NCBI RefSeq assembly: GCF_004153225.1
Contig: NZ_SEMB01000015.1
Span: forward strand, 1 to 64,000
Direction of reading: 5' to 3'
Length of the DNA stretch: 64,000 bases
DNA from: Sporolactobacillus sp. THM7-7
Lineage (GTDB): Bacteria > Bacillota > Bacilli > Bacillales > Sporolactobacillaceae
The notes beneath the pieces are model-generated. The model made no database searches and had not been told where the DNA came from. It was given only the letters and a program-made list of their open reading frames with translations. Below are positions 15,641 to 24,080 of this stretch, one piece after another. Position 1 is the first letter of the stretch. Each line of letters starts with the position of its first letter. The position numbers and the translations under genes are program-made.

Positions 15641-16717
15641 TTACTGTCGGCGCAGCTGGATGAGCTGATAGACCCGGGTAATGACCACCTTACAAACGGC
15701 ATAGACAGGTATGGCCAGTAGCATTCCGATAATCCCGGCCAGATTGCCTGCGACAAGCAGCAGACAGATGATCGTTACGGGATGGACGTCCAGTTTTCGC
15801 CCCATCACCATCGGAGAGATGATATTCCCTTCGATCTGCTGGACAACAAGGACGCCCGCGATCACGTATACGGCCATAATTGGCTCTTGAATATAACCGA
15901 CAATGACGGCGGGTATCGTGGCAAGAAACGAACCGATAAAGGGAATGAGATTGGTAAATAAAATAATGCTGGCTAGCACGAGTGAATAGTTCAGACCGAT
16001 GATGGCATACCAAATGTAAATAAAAATGAAATCAAACAGAAGCACAATCATTTGTCCCTGTATATAACCGCTCAGCGCCCGGTCCATGTCGGTTAGAATC
16101 TCCTGTGCTTTCGGCCGATGTTCTTCGGGAATAAACCGGAGTGCCGCTTTAGCCATCTTATGCCCGTCCTTCAGGAAATAAAACAGAATAAAAGGAACCA
16201 TGACAATGATCAGTACCATGCCTGTGACCGATTGAATGATGGACAGGATATTATTGCCGACCGTTGTGGCGAAAGATGACAAGTTATCTGAGAATCTGGT
16301 TGTTATATCATTATATGAAATATCGTTCAAGTCAACTTTTGATAACCATTCGCTGTGCTGCAGATCATTCAGCTGGCTACCTAATTCCCGGACAAGTCCC
16401 GGCATGCTTGCAATCAACGACAACAATTGCGCATACAGAAGCGGACCGATCCAGACGACCAAAAGAGTAAGCAGGCCAATAGCAACAAGATAGATAATAA
16501 GAATAGCCAAGACTTTCGGTATTTTCAGTTTCATCAGTCCCCGAACGAGCGGCCGAAGGAGGTAATATAAGAGTCCGGAAATAATAAGCGGTGCCGCGAG
16601 CGAAGTGATCAAGACGCCGATCGGCTCCAGAACAAACGTCAGCTTTGAGCCGACCCACATGATGGCGAATATCGTTAAAATCCATAAAGCAGCCCGAAAA
16701 TATTTTGACTGTGGCAT
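15641..16717 (-). CDS. AI-2E family (PerM/YueF-like) transporter
   Basis: 358-residue membrane protein with about eight hydrophobic segments. The family signature region 'IPFIGSFLATIPAVIVG', followed by 'QIEGNIISPMVMG' and 'HPVTIICLLLVAGNLAGIIGMLLA', lies in the C-terminal third. Members export diverse small solutes or ions; the substrate here is unknown. ATG 16717 follows TAGGAGA. It is alone on the minus strand, ending 13 bp from the convergent deoD. Confidence 0.88.
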   Translation of the reverse strand: MPQSKYFRAALWILTIFAIMWVGSKLTFVLEPIGVLITSLAAPLIISGLLYYLLRPLVRGLMKLKIPKVLAILIIYLVAIGLLTLLVVWIGPLLYAQLLSLIASMPGLVRELGSQLNDLQHSEWLSKVDLNDISYNDITTRFSDNLSSFATTVGNNILSIIQSVTGMVLIIVMVPFILFYFLKDGHKMAKAALRFIPEEHRPKAQEILTDMDRALSGYIQGQMIVLLFDFIFIYIWYAIIGLNYSLVLASIILFTNLIPFIGSFLATIPAVIVGYIQEPIMAVYVIAGVLVVQQIEGNIISPMVMGRKLDVHPVTIICLLLVAGNLAGIIGMLLAIPVYAVCKVVITRVYQLIQLRRQ

Positions 16718-16852
16718 TTTTCTTCTCCTATCCGTCGGTAATCTATCACGATCCATACGAACGACCATTGGCATCTTAAATATCTCAGACTATAATATTT
16801 TAACCCATTCACCGAAAAAATACTCGTTTAAAAGAGTCATAACAACTTAGTA

Positions 16853-16899
16853 TAAAAAAGGCAGCCTCAGATTCGCACCGGGCTGCCTGATTTTTTTAG
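16853..16899. terminator. Bidirectional intrinsic terminator after acoC
   Basis: AGGCAGCC and GGCTGCCT form a stem around a 14-nt loop, with T runs on both strands. It lies 13 nt after the acoC stop on the minus strand. Confidence 0.88.
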
Positions 16900-16911
16900 T
16901 TAGATCACCTT

Positions 16912-18189
16912 TTACAGAACAAGTTTAAATGGCTCCTCCAGGTTCGCTTTAACCGCCGCAAGAAACGCAGCAGCAGGAGCGCCGTCGACGGCCCGGTGAT
17001 CAAATGTCAGGCTGAGCGGCATAAAGCTTCTCTTCACGATATCGCCGCCGACAAATGCGGGCTGCTCGGTAATTGCTCCGACGCCGAGAATGCCGATTTC
17101 CGGGGGATTCAGTACCGGAGTAAAAAAGCCGACGCCGTATGTCCCCAGTGATGTTATGGAAAAAGTCGATCCTTTCAGCTGAAGCTGATCCAGATGGCCG
17201 TCTCTTGCGGCGCGGCTTGACTTTCTGATTTCCCGAGAAATCGCGCTCAGTGATTTTTTATCCGCTTCTTGGATGACCGGGACAACGAGGCCGTCATCCA
17301 GCGCCACTGCCACGCCGAGGTTCACTGAATCATACGTCGTTATCGTCTCTTCCGCAAGTGTACTGTTCATGATTTTATGCTCGAGCAGCGCATTGATGGT
17401 CGCTTTCGCCACAAAATCAGTGATCGTGAGTCGTACTTCATCGTCAATGGGATAAGCTTTTCTCGCCTTTTTCTGGAAAGCAAGCAGATCGGTCACATCG
17501 GCCGTGGTCTGCAATGTCAGCTGCGCTGTCTGGCGGAGGCTGTCAAACATGCGCTGAGCAATGACTTTTCTCATGCCGGCTACTTTTCTGGAAGCTCCTT
17601 CTAATTCAACGGCTTTCTTCGTTTCGGGAGCGTGAGGGGTCTTTTCAGCTGTGCTTCGAACCTCGGGGCGTTCTGGCTGAATCTTCGCCGGCTCAGCCTG
17701 AGCTTCAATCGCCCCCGCAACATCCGCCTTCGTGATCCGCCCCATCGGACCGGTTCCTTTCACACGGCTTAAATCGATATGCTCGGCTTTCGCGAGTTTG
17801 CGCGCCGCCGGCGAGACGCGAAGTTTCGGCTTCATATCGGTCTCTTTAGGCGGTTCAACTACGGGCGCTTCCCGTTTTTCTTGGACGGCAATCGCCGCCG
17901 CTTCTTCCTTTTTTTCCGGGACAGTCGGACGCTTCTCCTGAACGGTCTCCCCATGGCTGCCAATGTATCCAAGCGCGTGGCCGATCGGTACAACTGCGTC
18001 TTCCTGCGCCTCAATGTCAATCAATACACCATCTGCCGGCGCTTCAATGTCCTTCTCGATCTTATCGGAACTGATGGACACGACGGCTTCTCCTTTTTTA
18101 ACCGGGTCGCCTTTATGCTTGAACCATTCGACAACGGTCCCTTCTTCCATGCCCATCCCCATTTTCGGCATGATAATCTCAGTAGCCAT
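16912..18189 (-). CDS. acoC: Dihydrolipoamide acyltransferase E2, acetoin-dehydrogenase-like
   Basis: 425 residues. Domains: lipoyl domain with the lipoylated lysine in SSDKIEKDIEAP (about residue 43), an Ala/Pro/Glu/Lys-rich linker, a peripheral subunit-binding domain (about 127-165), and a C-terminal acyltransferase core with the catalytic 'DHRAVDGAPAA'. It transfers the acyl group to CoA in a 2-oxo acid or acetoin dehydrogenase complex. The neighbouring E1 genes favour the acetoin type. ATG 18189 follows AAGGAG; the GTG at 18198 is too close to it. No E3 gene follows; a terminator does. Confidence 0.88.
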   Translation of the reverse strand: MATEIIMPKMGMGMEEGTVVEWFKHKGDPVKKGEAVVSISSDKIEKDIEAPADGVLIDIEAQEDAVVPIGHALGYIGSHGETVQEKRPTVPEKKEEAAAIAVQEKREAPVVEPPKETDMKPKLRVSPAARKLAKAEHIDLSRVKGTGPMGRITKADVAGAIEAQAEPAKIQPERPEVRSTAEKTPHAPETKKAVELEGASRKVAGMRKVIAQRMFDSLRQTAQLTLQTTADVTDLLAFQKKARKAYPIDDEVRLTITDFVAKATINALLEHKIMNSTLAEETITTYDSVNLGVAVALDDGLVVPVIQEADKKSLSAISREIRKSSRAARDGHLDQLQLKGSTFSITSLGTYGVGFFTPVLNPPEIGILGVGAITEQPAFVGGDIVKRSFMPLSLTFDHRAVDGAPAAAFLAAVKANLEEPFKLVL

Positions 18190-18299
18190 AGTGTTCACTC
18201 CTTCCTCGTCAGCATCATTCTGCCATCAGATTATTTTGTGACCGAAAAGCTGCGTTTCGAAAAATTTATTGGGTAAAAATGTCTCATTTTTTAGCGTGA

Positions 18300-18355
18300 T
18301 CAGCGAAGCTGAGTTCAACAGGCACAAAAGATCCGCTTCGCCAGGTTTTCTTTAC
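18300..18355 (-). repeat. Dispersed repeat copy inside the aco operon (opposite orientation)
   Basis: On the minus strand it reads GTAAAGAAAACCTGGCGAAG, then GATCTTTTGTGCC and AACTCAGC. It overlaps the acoB stop codon. Unlike the copies at gene ends, the hairpin/T-tract end points away from the direction of transcription, so it should not terminate the operon mRNA. Confidence 0.6.
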
Positions 18356-19386
18356 ACCGCCGTGAATACTTTCTCACCGACCATTTCGCTGAAGGCTTCG
18401 ATAATTTTCTCTGGCGACGGCAAATAAAGTTTCTCAAGGGAAGGAGAGAAGGGGACCGGGCTGTGCGGCGCCGTCACCCTTTTAATCGGCGTATCCAGAT
18501 AATCGAAAGCCTTTTCCCCGACAATTGCCGCAATATCCGTGGCCGCGCTGCAACGCGGGTAAGCTTCATCGACAATTATTAGCCGGCCGGTCTTTTTCAC
18601 CGAGTGAATCATTGTCTCTTCATCAAGCGGCGAAAGCGTTCTCGGATCGATGACTTCCGCTTCAAAACCTTTTTCAGCCAGACGGTCTGCGGCTTTCAAA
18701 GCCGTATGAACCTGTTTGCCGATCCCGATAATCGTCAGATCTTTCCCGATACGCTTAATTTCCGCCTTGCCGAGCGGAATGGTATAGAACCCTTCGTCCA
18801 CTTCGCCTTTCTTTCCGTATAGCGTCTTATCTTCGAACACAATAACCGGATCGTCGTCAAAAATCGCGGACAGAAGCAGTCCTTTCATATCGTACGGCGT
18901 GCTTGGCACAGCGACCTTCAGCCCCGGAATATGGGTAAATAAAGCGTACAGACTTTGGGAATGCTGAGCCGCGGCATTGAATCCAGCTCCGTCGATCGTC
19001 CGGATCGTCAGCGGCACCCGTGCTTTTCCGCCGAACATGTAGCGGAACTTGGCGGCCTGGTTCATCACTTCATCCAGACAGCTGCCGATAAAGTCATTGA
19101 ACATCAGCTCGGAAATAGGACGAAGCCCTGTCGCAGCCGCCGAAACCGCCGCGCCCATATAGCCGGCTTCCGCAATCGGGGTATCGAAGACTCTGTTCCG
19201 TCCGAATTCTTCAACCATTCCTTTCGTCACACCGAAGACGCCGCCCCACGCTCCCTTGTCCTGTAAATGGTCAACCTCGGCACCGCCGGCAACGTCCTCA
19301 CCGATTAAAACAACGTTTTCATCTTTGTGCATCGCCAGACGGATGGCATCATTAATGGCGTCCGAGTAGCTCATTTTTTTGGTCAT
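18352..19386 (-). CDS. acoB: 2-oxo acid / acetoin dehydrogenase E1 beta subunit
   Basis: 344 residues of the transketolase pyrimidine-binding family. 'VVLIGEDVAGG', 'RVFDTPIAEAGYMGAAVSAA' and 'ELMFNDFIG' are typical, with the C-terminal domain starting near residue 205. It forms the heterotetrameric E1 with the alpha subunit. ATG 19386 follows GGGGGTGA. It lies 32 bp after acoA and about 160 bp before acoC; the latter gap is occupied by a dispersed repeat. Confidence 0.9.
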   Translation of the reverse strand: MTKKMSYSDAINDAIRLAMHKDENVVLIGEDVAGGAEVDHLQDKGAWGGVFGVTKGMVEEFGRNRVFDTPIAEAGYMGAAVSAAATGLRPISELMFNDFIGSCLDEVMNQAAKFRYMFGGKARVPLTIRTIDGAGFNAAAQHSQSLYALFTHIPGLKVAVPSTPYDMKGLLLSAIFDDDPVIVFEDKTLYGKKGEVDEGFYTIPLGKAEIKRIGKDLTIIGIGKQVHTALKAADRLAEKGFEAEVIDPRTLSPLDEETMIHSVKKTGRLIIVDEAYPRCSAATDIAAIVGEKAFDYLDTPIKRVTAPHSPVPFSPSLEKLYLPSPEKIIEAFSEMVGEKVFTAV

Positions 19387-19418
19387 TGATTTTTCACCCC
19401 CATGAAGTGATCCAAAGC

Positions 19419-20414
19419 TTAATATGAAACGTAAACGTCTTTCGTCAGCTGGGAAGCATCCGGAAATGGGCTGTCCTTGCTGAACGCAATCGCGTGATCG
19501 ATTTCCGCCTTGACGTCATCATTCACCTTGTTCAGCTCTTCTTTTGTCAGCAGCTGATTTTCCAGCGCGTAATTCTGGAATCTCAAGATGGCGTCATCTT
19601 CCTTGAGAGCCTGTTCCTGAACTTCCTTCGTTTTGTAAGTTTGCGTGTCTCCCTCAAAATGTCCGTAATTGCGGTAGGTGACGCATTCAAGGATCGTCGG
19701 GCCTTCGCCTCGTCTTGCCCGTTCCACCGCTCTTCCCGCCGCCTCAAACACAGCGACCAGGTCCCGGCCGTCCACGTTTTCACCCACAATCCGGTAGGCT
19801 TTGGCAAAATCAGAAACGTGTTCGCAGGCAGAAGCATATTCAAACGTCGACGCCTCGCCGAAACCATTGTTTTCACAGACAAAGATGACTGGAAGTTTCC
19901 AAATGGCAGCCATATTAATGGCTTCGTGAAAAGTTCCATGATTACTCGCGCCGTCGCCGAAAAAGGACACCGCCACGTGATCCGTCTTTTTAACTTTGGC
20001 GGTCATCCCGGCCCCGATGGCGAGCGGGAATCCGGCTCCGACGATTCCGTTAGCGCCGAGCATACCCTTGCTGACATCGGCAATGTGCATCGAACCGCCT
20101 TTGCCTTTGCACAAACCCGTTGCCCGTCCAAAAATCTCGGCCATCATCCCGTCAATGTCGCAGCCTTTCGCGATACAATGCCCATGCCCGCGATGGGTGC
20201 TTGTGATGCTGTCCTGATCCGTTAAATGTGCGCAAACACCGACAGCGACGGCTTCTTCGCCGGCATAAAGATGTACGAATCCCGGGATCTCGCCTTTCGC
20301 AAAGATATCATGCACGGCGTTTTCAAATTGGCGGATTTCCTGCATTTTTTTGTAAATCCATTTTGCTTTCTCTTTCGTCATCATCCGACTCGACTTTTTC
20401 GTTTCAGCTGGCAT
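19419..20414 (-). CDS. acoA: Acetoin dehydrogenase-like E1 alpha subunit (TPP-dependent)
   Basis: 331 residues. The thiamine-pyrophosphate motif runs from 'GDGASNHGTFHEA' to 'ENN' (about residues 165-197). 'GFVHLYAGEEAVAVG', 'STHRGHGHCIAKG' and 'CKGKGGSMHIAD' are close to B. subtilis AcoA as I recall it. It oxidatively cleaves acetoin, transferring acetaldehyde equivalents to E2. ATG 20414 follows GAGGAGGAG. First gene of the operon; a cre-like palindrome overlaps its promoter. No AcoR activator or sigma-54 element was recognised. A pyruvate dehydrogenase role is less likely. Confidence 0.88.
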   Translation of the reverse strand: MPAETKKSSRMMTKEKAKWIYKKMQEIRQFENAVHDIFAKGEIPGFVHLYAGEEAVAVGVCAHLTDQDSITSTHRGHGHCIAKGCDIDGMMAEIFGRATGLCKGKGGSMHIADVSKGMLGANGIVGAGFPLAIGAGMTAKVKKTDHVAVSFFGDGASNHGTFHEAINMAAIWKLPVIFVCENNGFGEASTFEYASACEHVSDFAKAYRIVGENVDGRDLVAVFEAAGRAVERARRGEGPTILECVTYRNYGHFEGDTQTYKTKEVQEQALKEDDAILRFQNYALENQLLTKEELNKVNDDVKAEIDHAIAFSKDSPFPDASQLTKDVYVSY

Positions 20415-20520
20415 TCCGACTCCTCCTCTTTTTAAAAATAGTTTTCTCGAACCGTCCCTCGATATACCCAATAAAAAATCGGACTTGACCCTGAAAAACG
20501 ACAAAGGATCCTGCAATGCG

Positions 20521-20539
20521 ATTATAGTAAGCGCTTTCT
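20521..20539 (-). promoter_or_regulatory. aco promoter -10 with overlapping cre site
   Basis: Minus strand: AGAAAGCGCTTACT (20526-20539) is a near-consensus catabolite-responsive element, immediately followed by TATAAT (20521-20526). The -35 is weak. CcpA binding here would repress the operon on preferred sugars. Confidence 0.65.
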
Positions 20540-20599
20540 ATAACAATTTCATCATAGTTGATTTTACTTTGTTTTGCAAAGGTTTTCACAACATCTTCT

Positions 20600-21382
20600 T
20601 TATTTCATTTTCAGCCAGTGCCTGCCTATTTTCTCAACCATTTTTGGAAATAATTGATACATTTTCACGCCCCATCCCATGTACCACGGCAGATTAACCT
20701 CTCTCTTTCGCTTTTCAATTGCCTGTACCGTTTTTTGCGCCACAAATTGCGGTTCAAGCATAAAACGCCCGATACGTGTCGAATAGATGCCCTCCGGATC
20801 TGCAATATTGAAAAAGGGGGTTCGGATCGGCCCTGGATTGATCACGGTCACACCGATACCCTGATCTTCGACTTCCATCCGCAGCGCGTTTGAGAAACCG
20901 ATCACGGCATGTTTCGTAGCAGAATAAACGGATGATTTTGGAGTCGCAAGTTTGCCTGCCATGGAAGCTATATTTACGATCTGTCCCCTTCCCTGCCTGA
21001 TCATCTGAGGCAGAGCGGCTTGTGTACAGGCCATTAAGCCAGTCACATTGACCGACAGCATTTTTTCCGTTTCGTCCATATTTGTATTGATTAAAGCGTC
21101 AAATTTTCCAAACCCGGCACAGTTAATCAATACATCGATTCGGCCAAACTGCGAAATGATTTCATGGAAAATCCGTCTGACCTGGTCCGTATCACTCACA
21201 TCTACAGAAAAACTTTTCGCCCTCAGTCCCCGTCGGACGATGGTTCTTTCCAATTCCACAAGCTTGTCCCGCCGGCGCGCTAGAAGCAAGGGGATCGCCC
21301 CTTTCTTCGCACAGATCGCCGCAATATCTTTCCCCACTCCGCTCGATGCACCGGTAATCACAATAATATTATCTTTCAGCAT
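20600..21382 (-). CDS. Short-chain dehydrogenase/reductase (YqjQ-like)
   Basis: 260 residues of the classical SDR fold: cofactor motif TGASSGVG (about residues 10-17), 'NCAGFGKF', the catalytic Ser in 'NIASMAGKL' and YSATK. A C-terminal hydrophobic patch follows 'NLPWYMGWGVKMYQ'. An Arg-rich segment after beta-2 (LARRRDKL) suggests NADP preference. Substrate unknown; B. subtilis YqjQ is similar in size and regional context. ATG 21382 follows GGAAGGA. Confidence 0.85.
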   Translation of the reverse strand: MLKDNIIVITGASSGVGKDIAAICAKKGAIPLLLARRRDKLVELERTIVRRGLRAKSFSVDVSDTDQVRRIFHEIISQFGRIDVLINCAGFGKFDALINTNMDETEKMLSVNVTGLMACTQAALPQMIRQGRGQIVNIASMAGKLATPKSSVYSATKHAVIGFSNALRMEVEDQGIGVTVINPGPIRTPFFNIADPEGIYSTRIGRFMLEPQFVAQKTVQAIEKRKREVNLPWYMGWGVKMYQLFPKMVEKIGRHWLKMK

Positions 21383-21563
21383 TTTGTCCCCGTCCTTCCT
21401 AACTACCATGATTTTATTATATGGAAAAGGCATCAGACCGGTAAAGGCAAAGAGAAAAGGCATTGATTTATCTCACTCAATATCTTGTCTCTACTTATTC
21501 CAGATATCTCTCACAGAAAATGAAAGCCCTTCCAAAAAGAAAGGAAAATTTTTAATATTTAGT

Positions 21564-21595
21564 TGTAACTTTTACTGACATGAATATGTTATAAT
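21564..21595 (+). promoter_or_regulatory. Ammonium transporter promoter with TnrA/GlnR box
   Basis: TGTAACTTTTACTGACA (21564-21580) fits TGTNAN7TNACA exactly. A TATAAT -10 is at 21590-21595. The box covers the -35 region instead of lying at -49, so repression by GlnR is as plausible as TnrA activation. Confidence 0.7.
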
Positions 21596-21627
21596 GAGTT
21601 CATTAAAATAGAGAGGAGCACTGATAC

Positions 21628-22866
21628 ATGAAAGAATTAACGCTAAGTTTGGATTCATTATGGATCTTGCTTGCAGCAATTCTTGTCATTGCGATGCAAG
21701 TTGGTTTCGCTTTTCTTGAAGCGGGGTCGCTGCGGAGCAAAAACACCGGACATATTACCGGTAAACAAATTATCACGCTGGCCTTGACGTCATTGGCTTT
21801 CTGGGCCTTCGGCTATGCCGTTGCGTTCGGTGACGGCAACCCGGTCTTCGGGACTTCGAATTGGTTCCTGAACGGGGTTCCAAGCGGATACGATTCCATT
21901 TTCTTTCTCTTCCAGATGGCTTTTGCCGCCGTCTCTCTCGCAATTGCCTGGGGCGGATTTGCTGAAAGAGCGAAATTATCTGTTTATTTCGTTTTCGGAT
22001 TTTTATTCGTTGTTATCATCTATCCGGTTGTCGGCCACTGGGTATGGGGCGGCGGCTGGCTATCCGAAATGGGGATGCAGGACTTTGCCGGATCCACCGT
22101 TGTTCACTTGCAGGGTGCGACCGCAGCTCTGATCGGGACATTGCTTCTCGGACCGAGAATTGGAAAATTCAAAGGCGGAAAACCTGTCGCCATTCCCGCT
22201 CACAATACCGCTTATACCGTATTGGGCGGATTTTTCCTCTGGCTCGGCTGGTTCGGATTTAACGCCGGGAGCACGGTTTCGACCGGTAACGGGCAGTTCT
22301 TCGGATATGTTGCTCTGACAACTAATCTCGCGGCTGCGGCCGGCGCACTCGGCGCTCTGTTCATGGCCATGATTCTGTCGAAGAAGGCGGACATCGGTGC
22401 CATGGTCAACGGTGTCCTGGCCGCTCTTGTTGCCATCACCGCTTCTTGTGCGTTCGTGGAACCATGGGCGGCAGTCGTGATCGGAGCGATTGCCGGTGCA
22501 TTCACATACTGGACATCGATTTATTTGGAAAGCAAAGGTCTGGACGACCCGATTTACGCTTTCTCCGTTCACGGCCTTGCCGGTGTTATCGGAACACTTT
22601 CCACCGGCTTTTTCGCCGCACCGGACCTTGTTGAGAAAGCCGGCGTCGGCAGAGCCGGACTGTTTTACGGCGGCGGTCTCGCACAGCTCGGCGTTCAGGC
22701 GCTTGGTGTACTGGCTGCCTTCGTTTTCGTTGCCGTTATGTCACTGATTGTCCTCGGCATCATGAAAGCGACGATGGGTCTTCGCGTCTCTTCCGAAGCC
22801 GAAGAAGCCGGGCTGGACATCAGCGAACACGGCGCTTACGGCTACGGTGAAACGGAATCTAAATAA
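21628..22866 (+). CDS. amtB: Ammonium transporter (Amt family)
   Basis: 412 residues with about eleven membrane helices. Family segments include 'QVGFAFLEAGSLRSKN', 'GHWVWGGGWL', 'GGFFLWLGWFGFNAGS' and 'HGLAGVIGTL', which contains one of the twin pore histidines. It conducts ammonium/ammonia across the membrane under nitrogen limitation. GAGGAG precedes ATG 21628. The usual PII partner gene glnK (nrgB) is not adjacent: a terminator follows and the next gene is on the opposite strand. Confidence 0.96.
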   Translation: MKELTLSLDSLWILLAAILVIAMQVGFAFLEAGSLRSKNTGHITGKQIITLALTSLAFWAFGYAVAFGDGNPVFGTSNWFLNGVPSGYDSIFFLFQMAFAAVSLAIAWGGFAERAKLSVYFVFGFLFVVIIYPVVGHWVWGGGWLSEMGMQDFAGSTVVHLQGATAALIGTLLLGPRIGKFKGGKPVAIPAHNTAYTVLGGFFLWLGWFGFNAGSTVSTGNGQFFGYVALTTNLAAAAGALGALFMAMILSKKADIGAMVNGVLAALVAITASCAFVEPWAAVVIGAIAGAFTYWTSIYLESKGLDDPIYAFSVHGLAGVIGTLSTGFFAAPDLVEKAGVGRAGLFYGGGLAQLGVQALGVLAAFVFVAVMSLIVLGIMKATMGLRVSSEAEEAGLDISEHGAYGYGETESK

Positions 22867-22895
22867 TGTTATCTATTTTATCATATTAAAGTGTG

Positions 22896-22929
22896 TGAAA
22901 AAGGTCTCCGACTTCGGAGACCTTTTTTT
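22896..22929 (+). terminator. Intrinsic terminator after amtB
   Basis: AAGGTCTCCGACTTCGGAGA continues to CCTTTTTTT: a 9-10 bp stem, short loop and seven T. Confidence 0.92.
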
Positions 22930-23026
22930 GTGCAATATTCTTTTTTATCGATGATCCCTATAAAAACGGGCGCTTCTCGCGTCATTCGTACGGTTAGATC
23001 CCGCTTACAGAACTAAATCAGAAACT

Positions 23027-23962
23027 CTATCTACGCGGCTGACGTTTTAATTCATACCCCCAGAGATCTCTTGCAAGAAGTGTACTGCCGAATACTTTCT
23101 TCGCTTCATTAAGAAGCGCCGCCTGCTCTTCCTTCTGATACCTCGAACTGAGATGGGTTAAGATCAGCGCGCCCGCCGAAGCCTCTCTGGCGATTTCCGC
23201 CGCCTGAACCGACGTTGAATGCCGGTAATTCCACGCCATGGCTTTATCCTGATCGCGAAAGGTCGCTTCATGAATGAGGAGATCCGTATGCTTTGCAAGC
23301 TTTATAGACTGCTCGCATGGACGCGTATCGCCGATGATGGCAACGCGTCGGCCTTTTTTTCTCTCGCCGACAAAGGGGGCGCTCTTAAAGCAGCGTCCGT
23401 CCGAGAGCAACACTTCCGACTGTTCTTTAAATTTCTGGTAAACCGGACCGGGGGGGATCCCTGCCTTTTTCAGCTTCTCAACAAGCAGTTCGCCCGGCAG
23501 ATCTTTCTCAACAATCCGATAGCCGAAACAGGATATACCGTGTTCAAGCGCTTCTGCGGATACGATAAAATGTTCATCTTCAAAAACGGTGCCGGATTCC
23601 GAAATTTCACGTACCTTTAAAGGATACCGGATGTGTGTGCCGGATGCTCGGAGCGCCGTCCACACGTACTGCTTCAGTCCTCGGGGTCCGATAACCAGCA
23701 GCGGACTCTCGGAACCTTGAAAGGATCGGCTCCCGAGTACGCCCGGAAGCCCGAAAAGATGATCACCATGAAGATGGGTAATGAAAATAACCTTTAATTT
23801 GGTTAATTTAACCGGAGTATAAAGAATCTGGCGCTGCGTGCCCTCGCCGCAGTCGAAGAGCCAGAGATTCCCGTCATATTCTGGAAATCTGACGGCTATA
23901 GAGGTTACATTTCTCTCTTTTGCGGGTAATCCCGCTCCTGTGCCTAAAAAAGTAAAATTCAT
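23027..23962 (-). CDS. rnz: Ribonuclease Z
   Basis: 311 residues of the metallo-beta-lactamase fold. The metal-binding motif THLHGDHLFGLPG is at about residues 60-72, and 'FDCGEGTQRQ', 'YRHSTSVQAA' and a late 'LTHLSSRY' are characteristic of the tRNA 3'-processing endonuclease. ATG 23962 is preferred because AAAGG lies 9 nt upstream; the ATG at 23971 touches it. dinB and the peptidase gene lie upstream in the same direction, separated by a terminator-like repeat. Confidence 0.95.
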   Translation of the reverse strand: MNFTFLGTGAGLPAKERNVTSIAVRFPEYDGNLWLFDCGEGTQRQILYTPVKLTKLKVIFITHLHGDHLFGLPGVLGSRSFQGSESPLLVIGPRGLKQYVWTALRASGTHIRYPLKVREISESGTVFEDEHFIVSAEALEHGISCFGYRIVEKDLPGELLVEKLKKAGIPPGPVYQKFKEQSEVLLSDGRCFKSAPFVGERKKGRRVAIIGDTRPCEQSIKLAKHTDLLIHEATFRDQDKAMAWNYRHSTSVQAAEIAREASAGALILTHLSSRYQKEEQAALLNEAKKVFGSTLLARDLWGYELKRQPRR

Positions 23963-23973
23963 TTGCTTCATCC

Positions 23974-24030
23974 TTTAAAGAAAAACTTGGCAAAGCCAAG
24001 TCTTTGACGCCGGCTGAGCCTTAGTTCGTT
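23974..24030 (+). repeat. Dispersed terminator-like repeat (reference copy) after dinB
   Basis: Plus strand: TTTAAAGAAAAACTTGGC, AAA, GCCAAG, then TCTTTGACGCCGGCTGAG and CCTTAG. On the minus strand the palindrome ACTTGGCTTTGCCAAG is followed by TTTTTCTTT, an intrinsic terminator placed between dinB and rnz. Confidence 0.75.
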
Positions 24031-24080
24031 GCCTGATCCATTCCTCTTAAATTTTTCATATAGAAAAAAAAATAAAAACT

